Part shown: positions 34,538 through 44,114 of the stretch, one piece after another
Layout of the letters: each line of letters starts with the position of its first letter
Position numbering within the stretch: position 1 is the stretch's first letter
Source of the DNA: Chloroflexi bacterium 54-19
GTDB taxonomy: Bacteria; Chloroflexota; Chloroflexia; Chloroheliales; Chloroheliaceae
Reading direction: 5' to 3'
Length of the DNA: 64,000 nucleotides
Assembly: GCA_001898225.1 (NCBI GenBank)
Contig: MKTJ01000077.1
Location: forward strand, 243,270-307,269
The notes under the pieces: generated by a model
Told to the model about the DNA's origin: nothing
Databases searched by the model: none
What the model saw: the letters and a program-made list of their open reading frames with translations, nothing else
Program-made: the position numbers and the translations under genes

Positions 34538-35185
34538 TTATTTCGCGGGAGCTGGGGTTGGAGTAATGTTGCTAGCGACCACCTGCACAATATTTTGCCC
34601 CGACATCACAATCAGGACACTTTTCTTGCCTTGAAGTTGAGCAGTTAATTTCTGGTACAGGGTGGTATCCACGCCGGGTGGAGTGCCGTTCGAGGTAAAG
34701 GAGGCGGCATCCCGGGCTAACACAATCAGGTCAGGGCCGCCCGCTTTGGTATAGGCTCCTGCGCCCTCACTGTCATTGATAATCAATTTGCTATCGGTGC
34801 CGCCCCGCACATCATGAAAGACATATCCCGATTTTACCAGGGCGCTATCGGCATTTTCGCCCAGGATTGGCGGTTCGGAATCCGAGCCGTAGATTTGGAG
34901 GGTCAGGATGGAAGGGTTTATACCAGGGCCCAGCAGACCTTTCAAGGCTGTGTCCAGGCCGGGATCTACGGTTAAGAGGGTCGTGCCGGGTAAATCCAGT
35001 TTGCCGTTGTTATAGGTGCCGCCGCTCACGTTCGCCGCCGGGTCGGAAGTAGCCGGGGGCGTGGTCGCGACCGGGGTGGGAGTGTTACTCGCGCCACAGG
35101 CCGCCAGTCCCAGGGTCAGGAGCAGCGCAAGTAATCCTACAAAAAGCGGGCGGACCGGGGATAAATATTTTGTCTTCACTGGCAT
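34538..35185 (-). CDS. Lipoprotein, unknown
   Basis: 215 residues from ATG 35185, preceded by AATAGGA. Lipobox GLAAC with Cys30, then a Thr/Pro linker. The mature part has LTVDPGLDTALKGLLGPGIN and ends in a strand-like VLIVMSGQNIVQVVASN before a Pro/Ala tail. The open frame continues upstream over the glycosyltransferase gene end, but that part is shadow. No known domain recognised. Confidence 0.8.
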   Translation of the reverse strand: MPVKTKYLSPVRPLFVGLLALLLTLGLAACGASNTPTPVATTPPATSDPAANVSGGTYNNGKLDLPGTTLLTVDPGLDTALKGLLGPGINPSILTLQIYGSDSEPPILGENADSALVKSGYVFHDVRGGTDSKLIINDSEGAGAYTKAGGPDLIVLARDAASFTSNGTPPGVDTTLYQKLTAQLQGKKSVLIVMSGQNIVQVVASNITPTPAPAK

Positions 35186-35247
35186 TTTCCTATTCCTACT
35201 ATTTGAACCTGGACTATTACTGCCGTCCCTCCGGGATAAAAAGCAAT

Positions 35248-36672
35248 TTATAGTCCAGCAAACCGGGCCGCCCTGGCTATTTTCTCCAGGGTCGGGTCGG
35301 TTTCTTCCAGGCCGATTTCGGCAGCAGCCTGGGCTATTTCCTCCCAATCGGGCGACAGGTCCGGGCTATTTTCAGAAAAATCATCCCCAGGTTGCCCCAC
35401 TTCAACCCTTTCTACCGGGGTGGGTCCGGCAACCTCACCAGTAGGAGGTGTCGGGTCGGGGATATAAGGCAGGTCCGGTTCTCTGCCAAGCACCTGGCAG
35501 ATAAATTTATAGTAATCGTAGGCGGCATCACCAAGCCGGGAAGAAATTTCTACGTAGCGCCGGGCGTTCCGCCCAAGGGTTTCCGCCAGGCGTGGGTCGC
35601 GGGCCAGCAACCGGAGGTATTCCAGCAATAGCTCTTCTTCGGTGTCGTCTACGTCCACCTTGATAACACAGTCGTCGGGCAATTCTTCAAACGCCCCGGT
35701 CCGCGAGACCAGCACCGGGCGTCCCGCCCCCATGATTCTCAGGAGACTGGCCGAGGTCTCCCCGGCGGTCGGGTAGCGCAAATTGACGCAGCAGTCCGCC
35801 GCCGCCGTGTAGTCTTGCAGTTCGGCCATGCTGGCGTAACCGGTTAAATATACCGAGTTGGTCAGTCCCAGGGCGCTAATCATGGATTTTACATCGTAAT
35901 TGGGCGAAGAACTTCCCACCAGCACAAAACGGGAGCGCGGGTATTCCCGCCGGAAGGCCCTGTACGCCCAGAGGGCGCTATCGAGCCGTTTGTAGGGGTT
36001 GAGATGGCCGAGAGATACCAGGATAAATTCGTCCTGGGGCAGTCCTAACCGGGCGCGGGCGGTCTCTTTGCCTTCCAGGGGCGGCAGCGGCACCCCCATG
36101 CGGGCGATACCGACCGGTTTGGCCGGGTACTTTTCGTGAATCCGGGATTGGGCGAAACGGCTGTGGACCAGCACCGCCTGGGCCGCTTCGATGGCCGCTT
36201 CGTTGAAAGGATATTTGAAAAGGCTCTCGGCAAACTTGCCCTTTATAACCTCGCGGGCGATTGTCTCGCCTTCTGAGCCATAAAAGCGGCCCATCTGCCG
36301 GATATACTCCGCGGCCTGACCGTGATTGAGATATTGCCCGATCATAAAGTGGTGCAACACGAAATCATGCAGCACCAGAATACCCTTGCCCTGGGTGTTG
36401 AGCAGGGTTTTATAGATATAAGCGTGGGCCGCGCTGTTGCCCATATGAAATAGGTAATTGTCGTAGCGCCCGCTCTGCCTGGCGAATTTCGAGGTCGGAT
36501 AAATATTGAACCGGGCGGCTATTTCCCGGTTGGACGGGGTATAATTATCCAGGTAGAGGTCGAGGTCGGCGTAGCGGGCCAGGGCGGGCAACAATTCTTC
36601 GCTGTAATCGCTGATGCCCGACTGGACCGGATTGAGCGGGCTAAAGTAGGCGAGTTTGAGACGACCGGGCAT
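35248..36672 (-). CDS. Family 4 glycosyltransferase
   Basis: 474 residues. Two Rossmann-like halves of the GT-B fold: N-terminal SPLNPVQSGISDYSEELLPA and C-terminal FILVSLGHLNPYKRLDSAL, YLTGYASMAELQDYTAAADC and PTAGETSASLLRIMGAGRPV, typical of GT4 retaining enzymes. An acidic tail of about 75 residues follows. It would transfer a sugar onto a glycan or lipid. Its ATG overlaps the pyk stop by one base, so it is coupled to pyk with no clear metabolic reason. Confidence 0.88.
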   Translation of the reverse strand: MPGRLKLAYFSPLNPVQSGISDYSEELLPALARYADLDLYLDNYTPSNREIAARFNIYPTSKFARQSGRYDNYLFHMGNSAAHAYIYKTLLNTQGKGILVLHDFVLHHFMIGQYLNHGQAAEYIRQMGRFYGSEGETIAREVIKGKFAESLFKYPFNEAAIEAAQAVLVHSRFAQSRIHEKYPAKPVGIARMGVPLPPLEGKETARARLGLPQDEFILVSLGHLNPYKRLDSALWAYRAFRREYPRSRFVLVGSSSPNYDVKSMISALGLTNSVYLTGYASMAELQDYTAAADCCVNLRYPTAGETSASLLRIMGAGRPVLVSRTGAFEELPDDCVIKVDVDDTEEELLLEYLRLLARDPRLAETLGRNARRYVEISSRLGDAAYDYYKFICQVLGREPDLPYIPDPTPPTGEVAGPTPVERVEVGQPGDDFSENSPDLSPDWEEIAQAAAEIGLEETDPTLEKIARAARFAGL

Positions 36673-38126
36673 TAAGCTTCGCCTACTATGTGCACTTTTA
36701 GCAGGTTGCTTTGCCCGGCGTGGCCGACCGGAATCCCGGCAGTGATGACTATTCTATCGCCATTGCTCAGCAAACCTTTTTCGACCACCACTTTTTCGGC
36801 CATCATCAGCATTTCGTCGGTGCTTTCGTAGGGTGGGCAAAGATAGGAGCGGATACCCCAGACCAGGGCCAACCGCCGGACTGTCCGTTCCTCGTGGGTT
36901 ACGGCGAAAATCGGCAGTTTGGGGCGGCAACGCGAGACCATCCGGGCCGTAAAACCGCTGGTGGTGGTGGTAATAATCGCATCGGCCTTGACCTCGCGCC
37001 CGATACTGCACACCGCCTGCGAAATGGCGTCGGTGATACTGCTGGCACCTTCATCCAGAATATCTTTTGGGGTGCCCTTGAATAGCAGGCTTTCTTCGGT
37101 AGTATTGGCGATGCGGGACATTACCCGGACCGCCTCCACCGGGTAGAGGCCGCTGGCGCTTTCGCCCGAAAGCATGATGGCGTCGGTGCCGTCAATAATC
37201 GCGTTTGCCACGTCGGTAGCCTCGGCCCTGGTCGGGTGTGGGTTGCGAATCATCGAGTCGAGCATCTGGGTCGCGGTAATGACCGGCTTGCCGACCTTGT
37301 TGCACCTGCGAATAATCATTTTTTGCAGGACCGGGATTTGTTCGGTCGGCATTTCCACGCCCAGGTCGCCTCGCGCCACCATGACGCCATCCGAGGCTTG
37401 CAGGATTTCGTCAAAGTTGGTGATAGCTTCGTGCTTCTCGATCTTGGAAATCACGAGAGGCAGGTTGGTATCTGGGGTGTTTTCTCCGGCGTACTCCCGG
37501 ATAAGGTTTTTTAAATCGAAAAGGTCTTCCCCGCGCCGGACAAACGAAAGAGCTACGTAATCGACGCCTTTATCGACCCCGAATTTCAAATCGGCCTTAT
37601 CTTTTTCGGTGATGGTCGGCACACGCAGGGTGACGCCCGGCACGTTGATACCTTTGTGACTGCTGAGCGGCCCACCGGTAATGATGACACAGCGCACATC
37701 TTCACTATCGGACGAAATCACCTTGAGTTCCAGGAGCCCATCGTTAATCAGGATGGTATCCCCCGGTTTTACATCCAGGGGTAAATCTTTGTAATCAATG
37801 GCGATTTCGGCGGGGCTGGTCGATTTAATTGGGCGGGTGGTCAGCACGGTTTCCTCACCCGCTACCAGCGTAACCGAACCGGAAGGGTCGTCAACTTCGC
37901 CGGTACGGATACGCGGCCCCTGTAAGTCTTGCAAAATAGCGACATTGTGATTTTCCTCGGCGGCGAGGCGGCGAATCTGGTCAATGATTCCGCTGGTCTG
38001 GTCTCTTTTGGCGTGTGAAAAATTAAGGCGAAAAACGTTGACGCCTTCCTTAATCAACCGGCGCATGACGGCTTCGTCCCAACAAGCAGGACCAACCGTT
38101 GCTACAATCTTGGTGCGGCGACTCAT
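36672..38126 (-). CDS. pyk: Pyruvate kinase
   Basis: 484 residues, full length. TKIVATVGPA at the start, NFSHAKRD, the active-site region FDEILQASDGVMVARGDLGV, and TATQMLDSMI. Makes ATP and pyruvate from phosphoenolpyruvate in the last step of glycolysis. Strong ribosome site (GGGAGG). First gene of a pair with the glycosyltransferase; the PQQ-like gene ends 50 bases upstream, so all may be read together. Confidence 0.97.
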   Translation of the reverse strand: MSRRTKIVATVGPACWDEAVMRRLIKEGVNVFRLNFSHAKRDQTSGIIDQIRRLAAEENHNVAILQDLQGPRIRTGEVDDPSGSVTLVAGEETVLTTRPIKSTSPAEIAIDYKDLPLDVKPGDTILINDGLLELKVISSDSEDVRCVIITGGPLSSHKGINVPGVTLRVPTITEKDKADLKFGVDKGVDYVALSFVRRGEDLFDLKNLIREYAGENTPDTNLPLVISKIEKHEAITNFDEILQASDGVMVARGDLGVEMPTEQIPVLQKMIIRRCNKVGKPVITATQMLDSMIRNPHPTRAEATDVANAIIDGTDAIMLSGESASGLYPVEAVRVMSRIANTTEESLLFKGTPKDILDEGASSITDAISQAVCSIGREVKADAIITTTTSGFTARMVSRCRPKLPIFAVTHEERTVRRLALVWGIRSYLCPPYESTDEMLMMAEKVVVEKGLLSNGDRIVITAGIPVGHAGQSNLLKVHIVGEA

Positions 38127-38175
38127 AAAATCCTCCCAATCACGAGTAATTATTGTTTTTTCGCTTCGCTAGACC

Positions 38176-39711
38176 TTAGTTTCCAAAAGCATAGAGGCGG
38201 CCATCAAAGGAGGTAAGGTAAACCCGGTTTCCGGCTACCGCCGGGGATGAGCCTATAATATCATCCGTGGCAAACTCCCATTTTTCCTGGCCTGTCGCAA
38301 GGTCCAGGGCGTACAATTTGGTGTCGTTCGAACCGATTAAGAGGGTATCGTTGGTGATTACGGGAGAAGAAAAGACGGCGTCACCGGTGGCGAACTCCCA
38401 TTTTTTCGAGCCATCTTTGGTATTAAAGGCGTAGACTTTTTTATCGCTGCTGCCGATATAAACTACCCCGTTAGCGACCGCCGGGGAAGACCGGCTCGGC
38501 CCGTTCAGGTTAGCCTCCCATTTTTTGGTGCCATCGGCGACATTATAGGCGTAGAGTTTACCTCCCTCGCTGGCGAAGTAGACCACGCCATCTGACACCG
38601 CCGGGGATGACAGAATCCCTTTGCCATCGGCTAATTGGACGGTCCATTTTGGTTTGGTCGAAGTGGTGACGTTATCGGTCGGGAAGGCGTAAAAGACGCC
38701 GTTGTTGGAGCCGAAAAAGACGGTACCGTCGCTGACAGCAGGTGAAGTGTTAATCCCGGCTCCGTTGGCATTGCCTATCTGGGCCGACCACCGTTTCAGG
38801 CCGGTGTTGGCGTCAATCGCCCAGAAGACGCCCAGGTTGCTCCCGATGTAAACGACCCCGTTGGCTACGACCGGCGAACTCAAGACTTGCTCGATGGTCG
38901 GGAAATTCCACATTTCCTTGCCGGTCAGGGCATCCAGGGCATAGACGTACCCGGCGGAAGTGCCAAAAAAGACTTTGCCCCCGGCCACCGCCGGGCTTGG
39001 CGCGATAGCGGCGCCATACTGGCGCTGCCATTTGACCTGGTGGGTTTGAATATCTATAGCGTAAAAGGAGCCGTTCGAACTACCAAAATAAGCCAGGCCG
39101 TTGGCGATGGCCGGGGACGATTGCAGTTCACCGCCCACCTGGTTATCCCACAACTTTTGCATGGGGAATTTGAGAGTGGTCGGGCTGACGCGGGTCCGGG
39201 CCGGGTTAGCCCCGTTAACCGGCCAGGTCTGGCCCTGTTCGTCGACAAGACTGTTGGCGGGAGCGCCGGTCGGCGTGGGCGCGACCGGGGCGGCGGTCAC
39301 GATGGTTTCGCCGTTGCCAAGGGCGGTCACGAGGGCCTGGACCGTCGCGGCGTTTTTGGGCGTGAGCGGGTTGGAGACATTGGCGGCGCTGGTGGTCGCG
39401 CTGGCCTGAGTTTTGGTCGAATTTCCGGCGGAAGTGGCTACCAGGACGATTATAATGCCCAGGACCAGACACGCCAGGACGATACCGAGGGCGATTTCAA
39501 GGCCGTGGCCGCGTTTTGGCCCGGCAGGTGTTACCCGGCGGTTGGCGGTGGGCCGGACGGATGTGGCGGTGGGTGTGGCCTTGACGGTCGTTGAGACGGG
39601 GGGTTTAGGGGTTGGTTTTGGCGAAGTTGGGGCGGGCGCGGCAACTTTTTTAGGAGTGGCGGTGGGTTGGTTGGGTTTGGGGGTACCGGTTTTCTCAGTT
39701 TCTTGGCTCAT
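38176..39711 (-). CDS. Membrane-anchored PQQ-like beta-propeller protein
   Basis: 511 residues. A Pro/Thr-rich cytoplasmic tail of 70 residues, one membrane segment (about 71-93), a linker, then repeated blades with the signature SSPAVANGVVYIGS..K.YA...DG.KKWE, at least seven copies. Such PQQ-like propellers (as in BamB) usually bind no PQQ and act as scaffolds. Role here unknown. No clear ribosome site before the ATG. Confidence 0.88.
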   Translation of the reverse strand: MSQETEKTGTPKPNQPTATPKKVAAPAPTSPKPTPKPPVSTTVKATPTATSVRPTANRRVTPAGPKRGHGLEIALGIVLACLVLGIIIVLVATSAGNSTKTQASATTSAANVSNPLTPKNAATVQALVTALGNGETIVTAAPVAPTPTGAPANSLVDEQGQTWPVNGANPARTRVSPTTLKFPMQKLWDNQVGGELQSSPAIANGLAYFGSSNGSFYAIDIQTHQVKWQRQYGAAIAPSPAVAGGKVFFGTSAGYVYALDALTGKEMWNFPTIEQVLSSPVVANGVVYIGSNLGVFWAIDANTGLKRWSAQIGNANGAGINTSPAVSDGTVFFGSNNGVFYAFPTDNVTTSTKPKWTVQLADGKGILSSPAVSDGVVYFASEGGKLYAYNVADGTKKWEANLNGPSRSSPAVANGVVYIGSSDKKVYAFNTKDGSKKWEFATGDAVFSSPVITNDTLLIGSNDTKLYALDLATGQEKWEFATDDIIGSSPAVAGNRVYLTSFDGRLYAFGN

Positions 39712-39804
39712 GAAGGATTGTGGCCTTTTCTGGATGAACTGTTGGAAGTAAACAAAGAATGGCTCAGTAGTATTTTACCCTTTCAGGAGCATAACTGGAA
39801 GACC

Positions 39805-39850
39805 TATGAGGAAAATTCTGGCCGTCAGGCCAGAATTTTCCCTCATTTTT
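39805..39850 (-). terminator. Terminator of argG
   Basis: GAGGAAAATTCTGGCC pairs with GGCCAGAATTTTCCCTC around a GTCA loop with one bulge, 3 bases beyond the argG stop. Confidence 0.88.
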
Positions 39851-39852
39851 TA

Positions 39853-41103
39853 TTACTTGGTTGGTTCCTCCGGGGCACCCAGCGAGAGCATATCGTCGGC
39901 TGAGTTGCCTTTGAGTTGGGTCTGGGCCTGGTTGCGGAGCGACAGCCCAAAGATGTTGATAAAGCCAATCGCGGCGTCGTGGTTGTACTGGTCGCCTTTG
40001 TCGTAGGTCGCCAGCGAGAAGTTGTAGAGCGACTTGGGCGATTGCGACCCGCCTTTGATGATGTTACCTTTGTAAAGTTTGAGCCGGATGGTCCCGGTGA
40101 CAAAGCGCTGGCTGCTGGTGACGTAAGCCTGCAAATCCTGGTGGAGCGGGCTGAACCACTGGCCGTTGTAGACCATATCGGCGTACTCGGCGGCCACTTT
40201 CGCTTTGAAGCGAGCGGCGTCGCGGGTCATGGTCAGGTCTTCAATCCAGGTGTGGGCCTTGTGCAGCACGACCGCGCTGGGGGCTTCGTAGACCTCGCGG
40301 CTCTTGATACCGACCAGGCGGTTTTCGATGTGGTCAATCCGGCCCACCCCGTGTTTACCGGCCAGGTCGTTCAGCCTGGTAATCAGCGAGGTGCCGTCCA
40401 TGCGGTCGCCGTTGAGGGCAATCGGGATACCCTTTTCGAAATCAATCGAGATTTCTTCGGGCAGGTCCGGCCATTCGTCGGGGTGGCTGGTCCACTCGTA
40501 GGCTTCTTCGGGTGGTTCGTTCCAGGGGTCTTCCAGCGGTCCGGCCTCAATCGAGCGGCCCCACAGGTTCTGGTCAACGCTGAAACGCTTCTGGCTGGCC
40601 GAGAGCAGCGGGATATTGTTGGTTTTGGCGTACTCGATTTCTTCGTCGCGGGTCATGCGCCACTCGCGGACCGGGGCGATAATTTTGAGGCTCGGGTCGA
40701 GGACGTTGGTCGAAATGTCAAAACGGACCTGGTCGTTACCTTTGCCGGTGCAGCCGTGGGCGACCGCCGTACAGCCTTCTTCGTGGGCGACCTGGACGAG
40801 GTTCCAGGCGATAAGCGGACGGGCCAGGGCCGTCGCCAGGGGATATTCGCCTTCGTAAAGTGCCCCGGCCTGGAGGGCGGGCCAGATGAAGTATTTGACG
40901 AAATCGTCTTTTACGTCTCGTACGAGGGCCTTAACCGCCCCAATTTGGAGGGCTCTTTCCTTAACGGTCTGCAAGTCCCGGTCGTTAGCTCCGACATCCA
41001 CGGTCAGGGTCACGACATCCAGGTCGTATTTTTCTTTAATCCATTTAATCGCTACGCTGGTATCCAGACCACCGGAATAAGCCAGCACAACCTTTCCACC
41101 CAT
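39853..41103 (-). CDS. argG: Argininosuccinate synthase
   Basis: 416 residues, family length. The N-terminal ATP pyrophosphatase motif VVLAYSGGLDTSVAIKWI and HGCTGKGNDQVRFD are diagnostic. It joins citrulline and aspartate using ATP in arginine synthesis. No other arg gene is near (argH absent). A hairpin lies in its leader (41130-41178). Ribosome site AGGAG about 10 bases before the ATG. Confidence 0.97.
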   Translation of the reverse strand: MGGKVVLAYSGGLDTSVAIKWIKEKYDLDVVTLTVDVGANDRDLQTVKERALQIGAVKALVRDVKDDFVKYFIWPALQAGALYEGEYPLATALARPLIAWNLVQVAHEEGCTAVAHGCTGKGNDQVRFDISTNVLDPSLKIIAPVREWRMTRDEEIEYAKTNNIPLLSASQKRFSVDQNLWGRSIEAGPLEDPWNEPPEEAYEWTSHPDEWPDLPEEISIDFEKGIPIALNGDRMDGTSLITRLNDLAGKHGVGRIDHIENRLVGIKSREVYEAPSAVVLHKAHTWIEDLTMTRDAARFKAKVAAEYADMVYNGQWFSPLHQDLQAYVTSSQRFVTGTIRLKLYKGNIIKGGSQSPKSLYNFSLATYDKGDQYNHDAAIGFINIFGLSLRNQAQTQLKGNSADDMLSLGAPEEPTK

Positions 41104-41129
41104 TCTGAAACGCTCCTATTCAAATGAAT

Positions 41130-41178
41130 AGGTGTAAGTCGCAGGCCAGCCTTTTTAGGGGGCGGCGTCCTTACACCT
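41130..41178 (-). other. Hairpin in the argG leader
   Basis: AGGTGTAAG and CTTACACCT (41130-41138 with 41170-41178) form perfect 9-base arms around 31 bases. On the RNA it ends about 27 bases before the argG start, near the ribosome site. No T run follows. Possibly regulatory. Confidence 0.5.
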
Positions 41179-41409
41179 GTATCTATTTGGCTTATTTTTT
41201 ATTTCCACGCAAAATTCCCTGAAAGCAGCCGGGACCAATAAAGATTTTCTCCCAACGCCTCGCAAAATTTAGTATAAATATATCATAATAGACCCCGTTT
41301 AACAATAATGCCAGAGAGATCCAAAGTTTTTAGTTTTCAGAATTTATTTTTGGTCACACCGTTGGTACGCTCACGCTGATAATACCAAGTACAGATATAG
41401 ATTCTGTTT

Positions 41410-41589
41410 TGTCATTTTGTGGTTTACCACGGAATCTCCGGTCCGTTGGACAATATCCGTGATGAAGGGATGGCAAGATTCAGCTCTTTGCTTTTAAATC
41501 GCTAGAATTTAACGGCTGTGATATACGCCAACAGCGCTGCCCAAAGGGAACCCTACGGGCTAGATTCCTCGACTTCGCTCGGAATGACA
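41410..41589. repeat. Dispersed intergenic element, copy 1
   Basis: Begins TGTCATT and ends with the inverted form (ATTCCTCGACTTCGCTCGGA then ATGACA). It contains the core TCTCCGGTCCGTTGGACAAT, shared with 49464 and 55753. About 180 bases, mini-element-like, no coding. The rest of 41104-41697 shows the argG hairpin and the cysS terminator only. Confidence 0.6.
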
Positions 41590-41626
41590 AATTAGAGTCT
41601 TTACCCCTACCCGGTTTTAACAATGA

Positions 41627-41660
41627 AAAAGCCGGGAAGTCTTTAAAACTCCCGGCTTAA
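41627..41660 (-). terminator. Terminator of cysE-cysS
   Basis: AAGCCGGG / CCCGGCTT stem with AGT/ACT extension and a T run on the minus strand, about 38 bases past the cysS stop. Confidence 0.85.
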
Positions 41661-41697
41661 TCCCCTGTTACCAGTAATTTGTCAAAACTGGCTCAAC

Positions 41698-43155
41698 TTA
41701 CTTCTCGAACTTCCAGGTAGTGCCGTCGGGGCGGTCTTCGAGCTTGACGCCCAAATCTTTTAGACCTTCGCGGACCCGGTCGGCCAACTGGTACTGTTTG
41801 GCCGTTTTGAGTTCCTTGCGCAGGTCCACCAGCAGTTTGACGAAAGGCTCGACATCCTGAGAACCGCTCGACACCGGCAACTCTTTCATTCTTAGACCCA
41901 GCACCCCGCCGAGTTCGGCCAGGGTTTCGCGGGCCGCGTAGAGCGCCGCGCCGCTGGCCCCGGTGTCGCGCCCTTTATTGATTTCGCGCACCAGGTCGAA
42001 AAGCCGGGCAATCGCTGCCGGAGTATTGAAATCGTCGTCCATGGCCGCTTCAAACCCGGTGCGGGCCGCTCCCGTAGCCTGTTCGAGGGCGGCGGTCGCC
42101 TCGGCTTTACCCGTGTTTGACGAGGGGTCGCCCCAGTTCTCACGCGGGGAGAAGACCGATTTAATCCGTTCGAGGCTCTTGAAGGCCACGTCGAAACTTT
42201 CGTCGGTGTAGGTGAGCGGGTTGCGGTAATGCGAACCGAGGACAAACATCCGCAGCATGTCAGGGTCGCCCATTTCCAGCAGTTTGCCGACCGAAAGGGT
42301 ATTGCCGAGCGACTTCGACATCTTCTCCACGCTGGCCTTGCCTGTATCGGGGTCAACCAGTTTGGCTTGCAGGAGACCGTTATGGGCCCAGTAACGCACG
42401 AAAGGCCGTTCGCCGGTCAGGTTTTCGCTCTGGGCGATTTCGTTTTCGTGGTGCGGGAAAATCAGGTCAGCCCCACCGCCGTGGACATCAATCTGCGGCC
42501 CCAGGTAGCGCATCGCCATCACGGAGCATTCGATGTGCCAGCCGGGACGCCCTTCGCCCCAGGGACTGGTCCAACTCGGTTCGCCCGGTTTGGCCGCTTT
42601 CCACAGGGCGAAATCGAGCGGGTTTTCTTTGGCTTCGTCAATGTCAATCCGGGCCCCGGCGTTTAGCTCGTCCGGGCTCTGGTGTTTGAGAGCGCCATAG
42701 TTCGGCTGGCTGAGCGCCCGGAAGTAAACATCGCCATTGGTGGCAGGGTAAGCGTTGCCTCTTTCAACCAGGGTCTGAATAGCCGCGATAATACCGTCCA
42801 CTTCTTCGGTTGCGCGGGGGTAGACCGTGGCCCGTTTGACGTTCAGGGCGTCCATCCAGTCGAGGTATTCCTTGATATAGCGTTCGGTGATGCTTTTCCA
42901 GTCAACCTTTTCGTCGTTGGCCCGCTTGATAATTTTGTCGTCAATATCGGTGAAATTGACCACGTGCCGGACCGTATAGCCCCGGTATTCGAAGTAGCGG
43001 CGGATAACATCGAAAGTCAGGGCGCTCATGGCGTGGCCGATATGGCTGCTGGCGTAAACCGTCACACCGCAGACGTACATTGTGACAATTCCCGGCTCGA
43101 TAGTCACAAAATCTTCTTTACGCCCGCTCAAAGTATTCGATATTTTAAGTGCCAT
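41698..43155 (-). CDS. cysS: Cysteinyl-tRNA synthetase
   Basis: 485 residues from ATG 43155 (AGGAGG, 9 bases upstream); the frame runs further upstream only as a shadow of cysE. Class I motifs: SSHIGHAMS (HIGH) and KMSKSLGNT (KMSKS); zinc ligands include the Cys in YVCGVTVY and in HIECSVMA. Charges tRNA-Cys. Overlaps the cysE end by 11 bases, so the two are coupled and share a supply and use of cysteine. Confidence 0.97.
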   Translation of the reverse strand: MALKISNTLSGRKEDFVTIEPGIVTMYVCGVTVYASSHIGHAMSALTFDVIRRYFEYRGYTVRHVVNFTDIDDKIIKRANDEKVDWKSITERYIKEYLDWMDALNVKRATVYPRATEEVDGIIAAIQTLVERGNAYPATNGDVYFRALSQPNYGALKHQSPDELNAGARIDIDEAKENPLDFALWKAAKPGEPSWTSPWGEGRPGWHIECSVMAMRYLGPQIDVHGGGADLIFPHHENEIAQSENLTGERPFVRYWAHNGLLQAKLVDPDTGKASVEKMSKSLGNTLSVGKLLEMGDPDMLRMFVLGSHYRNPLTYTDESFDVAFKSLERIKSVFSPRENWGDPSSNTGKAEATAALEQATGAARTGFEAAMDDDFNTPAAIARLFDLVREINKGRDTGASGAALYAARETLAELGGVLGLRMKELPVSSGSQDVEPFVKLLVDLRKELKTAKQYQLADRVREGLKDLGVKLEDRPDGTTWKFEK

Positions 43156-44029
43156 GCCGGGTGGCCTCCTCCTCAATCTTTTTGGATAATCTGTTTCGGT
43201 TGGTCGTATGGGAGTGACTGGTGCCGTTGGTGTGACGGTGAAGGGTATGGTCCGGCTTCTGGCCTGGGGCCGGGAGGGTGGAGTCGAGAGCTTTAAGGGC
43301 GGCTTCAATCCGTTCGAGCCGTTCGTCCAGCCCGGCCAACCGTTCTTCCAGGGTTTCCACTGTGACGTGTTCGGCCTCTACCTCATGGATTTGCGAAATA
43401 TGATCTTCCAGTAGTTTTTGCAGCCGGGTTTCCAGTTCGCGGTTCTTCTCCTGCAAAGCGTTTAGCATGTCGCCTTCGGGGTCGGGCATGTTCTCGACCC
43501 GCTGGTTTTCCTCGCCCTGGGCCTTGCGGTAGGCCACGATACGGGCCGGGACGCCGACCGCAGTGGTATTGGGCGGGACATCTTTGAGGACGACCGCGCC
43601 GCCGCCAATCCGGGCATTATCCCCGATGGTAATCGCTCCCAGCACTTCCGCCCCTACCCCGACCAGCACATTATTGCCCAGGGTCGGGTGGCGTTTGCCT
43701 TTTTGTTTGCCGGTCCCGCCCAGGGTGACGCCCTGGTAGAGCGTGACGTTATCGCCGATTTCGGTGGTTTCTCCGATGACGACACCCATGCCGTGGTCAA
43801 TAAACAACCCCTTGCCGATTCTGGCGCCGGGATGGATTTCTATACCGGTTAGAAACCGGGAAATTTGGGATACAAGGCGAGGGAAGAAAGGCACTTTGGC
43901 CTCGTAGAGAGCGTGGGCGACGCGATGCAGGATGATGGCGTGCAGACTGGGGTATAAGAGAGCTTCGAAAACGTTGCGCGCGGCCGGGTCGCGCTCCATT
44001 ATGGCTTTTATCTCATCACTTACAAACAT
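43145..44029 (-). CDS. cysE: Serine O-acetyltransferase with C-terminal coiled coil
   Basis: 294 residues. A left-handed hexapeptide-repeat helix (GARIGKGLFIDHGMG, NVTLYQGVTLGGTGKQKGKR, GDNARIGGGAVVLKDVPPNT) typical of CysE makes O-acetylserine, the carbon skeleton of cysteine. After residue 185 comes an extra 110-residue tail with a heptad-like coiled coil and a His-rich end, not part of short SATs. Expression may be set by the Cys-rich leader ORF upstream and by a small hairpin (44033-44045) whose loop covers the ribosome site AGGAG. Confidence 0.95.
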   Translation of the reverse strand: MFVSDEIKAIMERDPAARNVFEALLYPSLHAIILHRVAHALYEAKVPFFPRLVSQISRFLTGIEIHPGARIGKGLFIDHGMGVVIGETTEIGDNVTLYQGVTLGGTGKQKGKRHPTLGNNVLVGVGAEVLGAITIGDNARIGGGAVVLKDVPPNTTAVGVPARIVAYRKAQGEENQRVENMPDPEGDMLNALQEKNRELETRLQKLLEDHISQIHEVEAEHVTVETLEERLAGLDERLERIEAALKALDSTLPAPGQKPDHTLHRHTNGTSHSHTTNRNRLSKKIEEEATRHGT

Positions 44030-44032
44030 CTT

Positions 44033-44045
44033 GGACTCCTGGTCC
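44033..44045 (-). promoter_or_regulatory. Hairpin over the cysE ribosome site
   Basis: On the minus strand GGAC-CAGGA-GTCC; AGGAG, 6 bases before the ATG, is mostly in its loop and right arm. Only 4 bp, so weak alone. Confidence 0.35.
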
Positions 44046-44114
44046 TTCCTTATCTTCTTAACTTCATCCTTTTACAAGCTTATCTTGTTATGTTGGATAG
44101 GGACACCGCTCTAA

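Noticed and set aside
34538..35347. Longer start of the lipoprotein frame
   Set aside because: Residues before ATG 35185 overlap the glycosyltransferase gene end and would destroy the lipoprotein signal.
39916..41127. 403-codon open frame on the plus strand
   Set aside because: Exact antisense of argG, which has all family motifs; codon bias produces the long shadow.
43156..43308. N-terminal extension of cysS
   Set aside because: The extra 51 residues are a shadow of the cysE tail; ATG 43155 has an AGGAGG site and gives the family N terminus.
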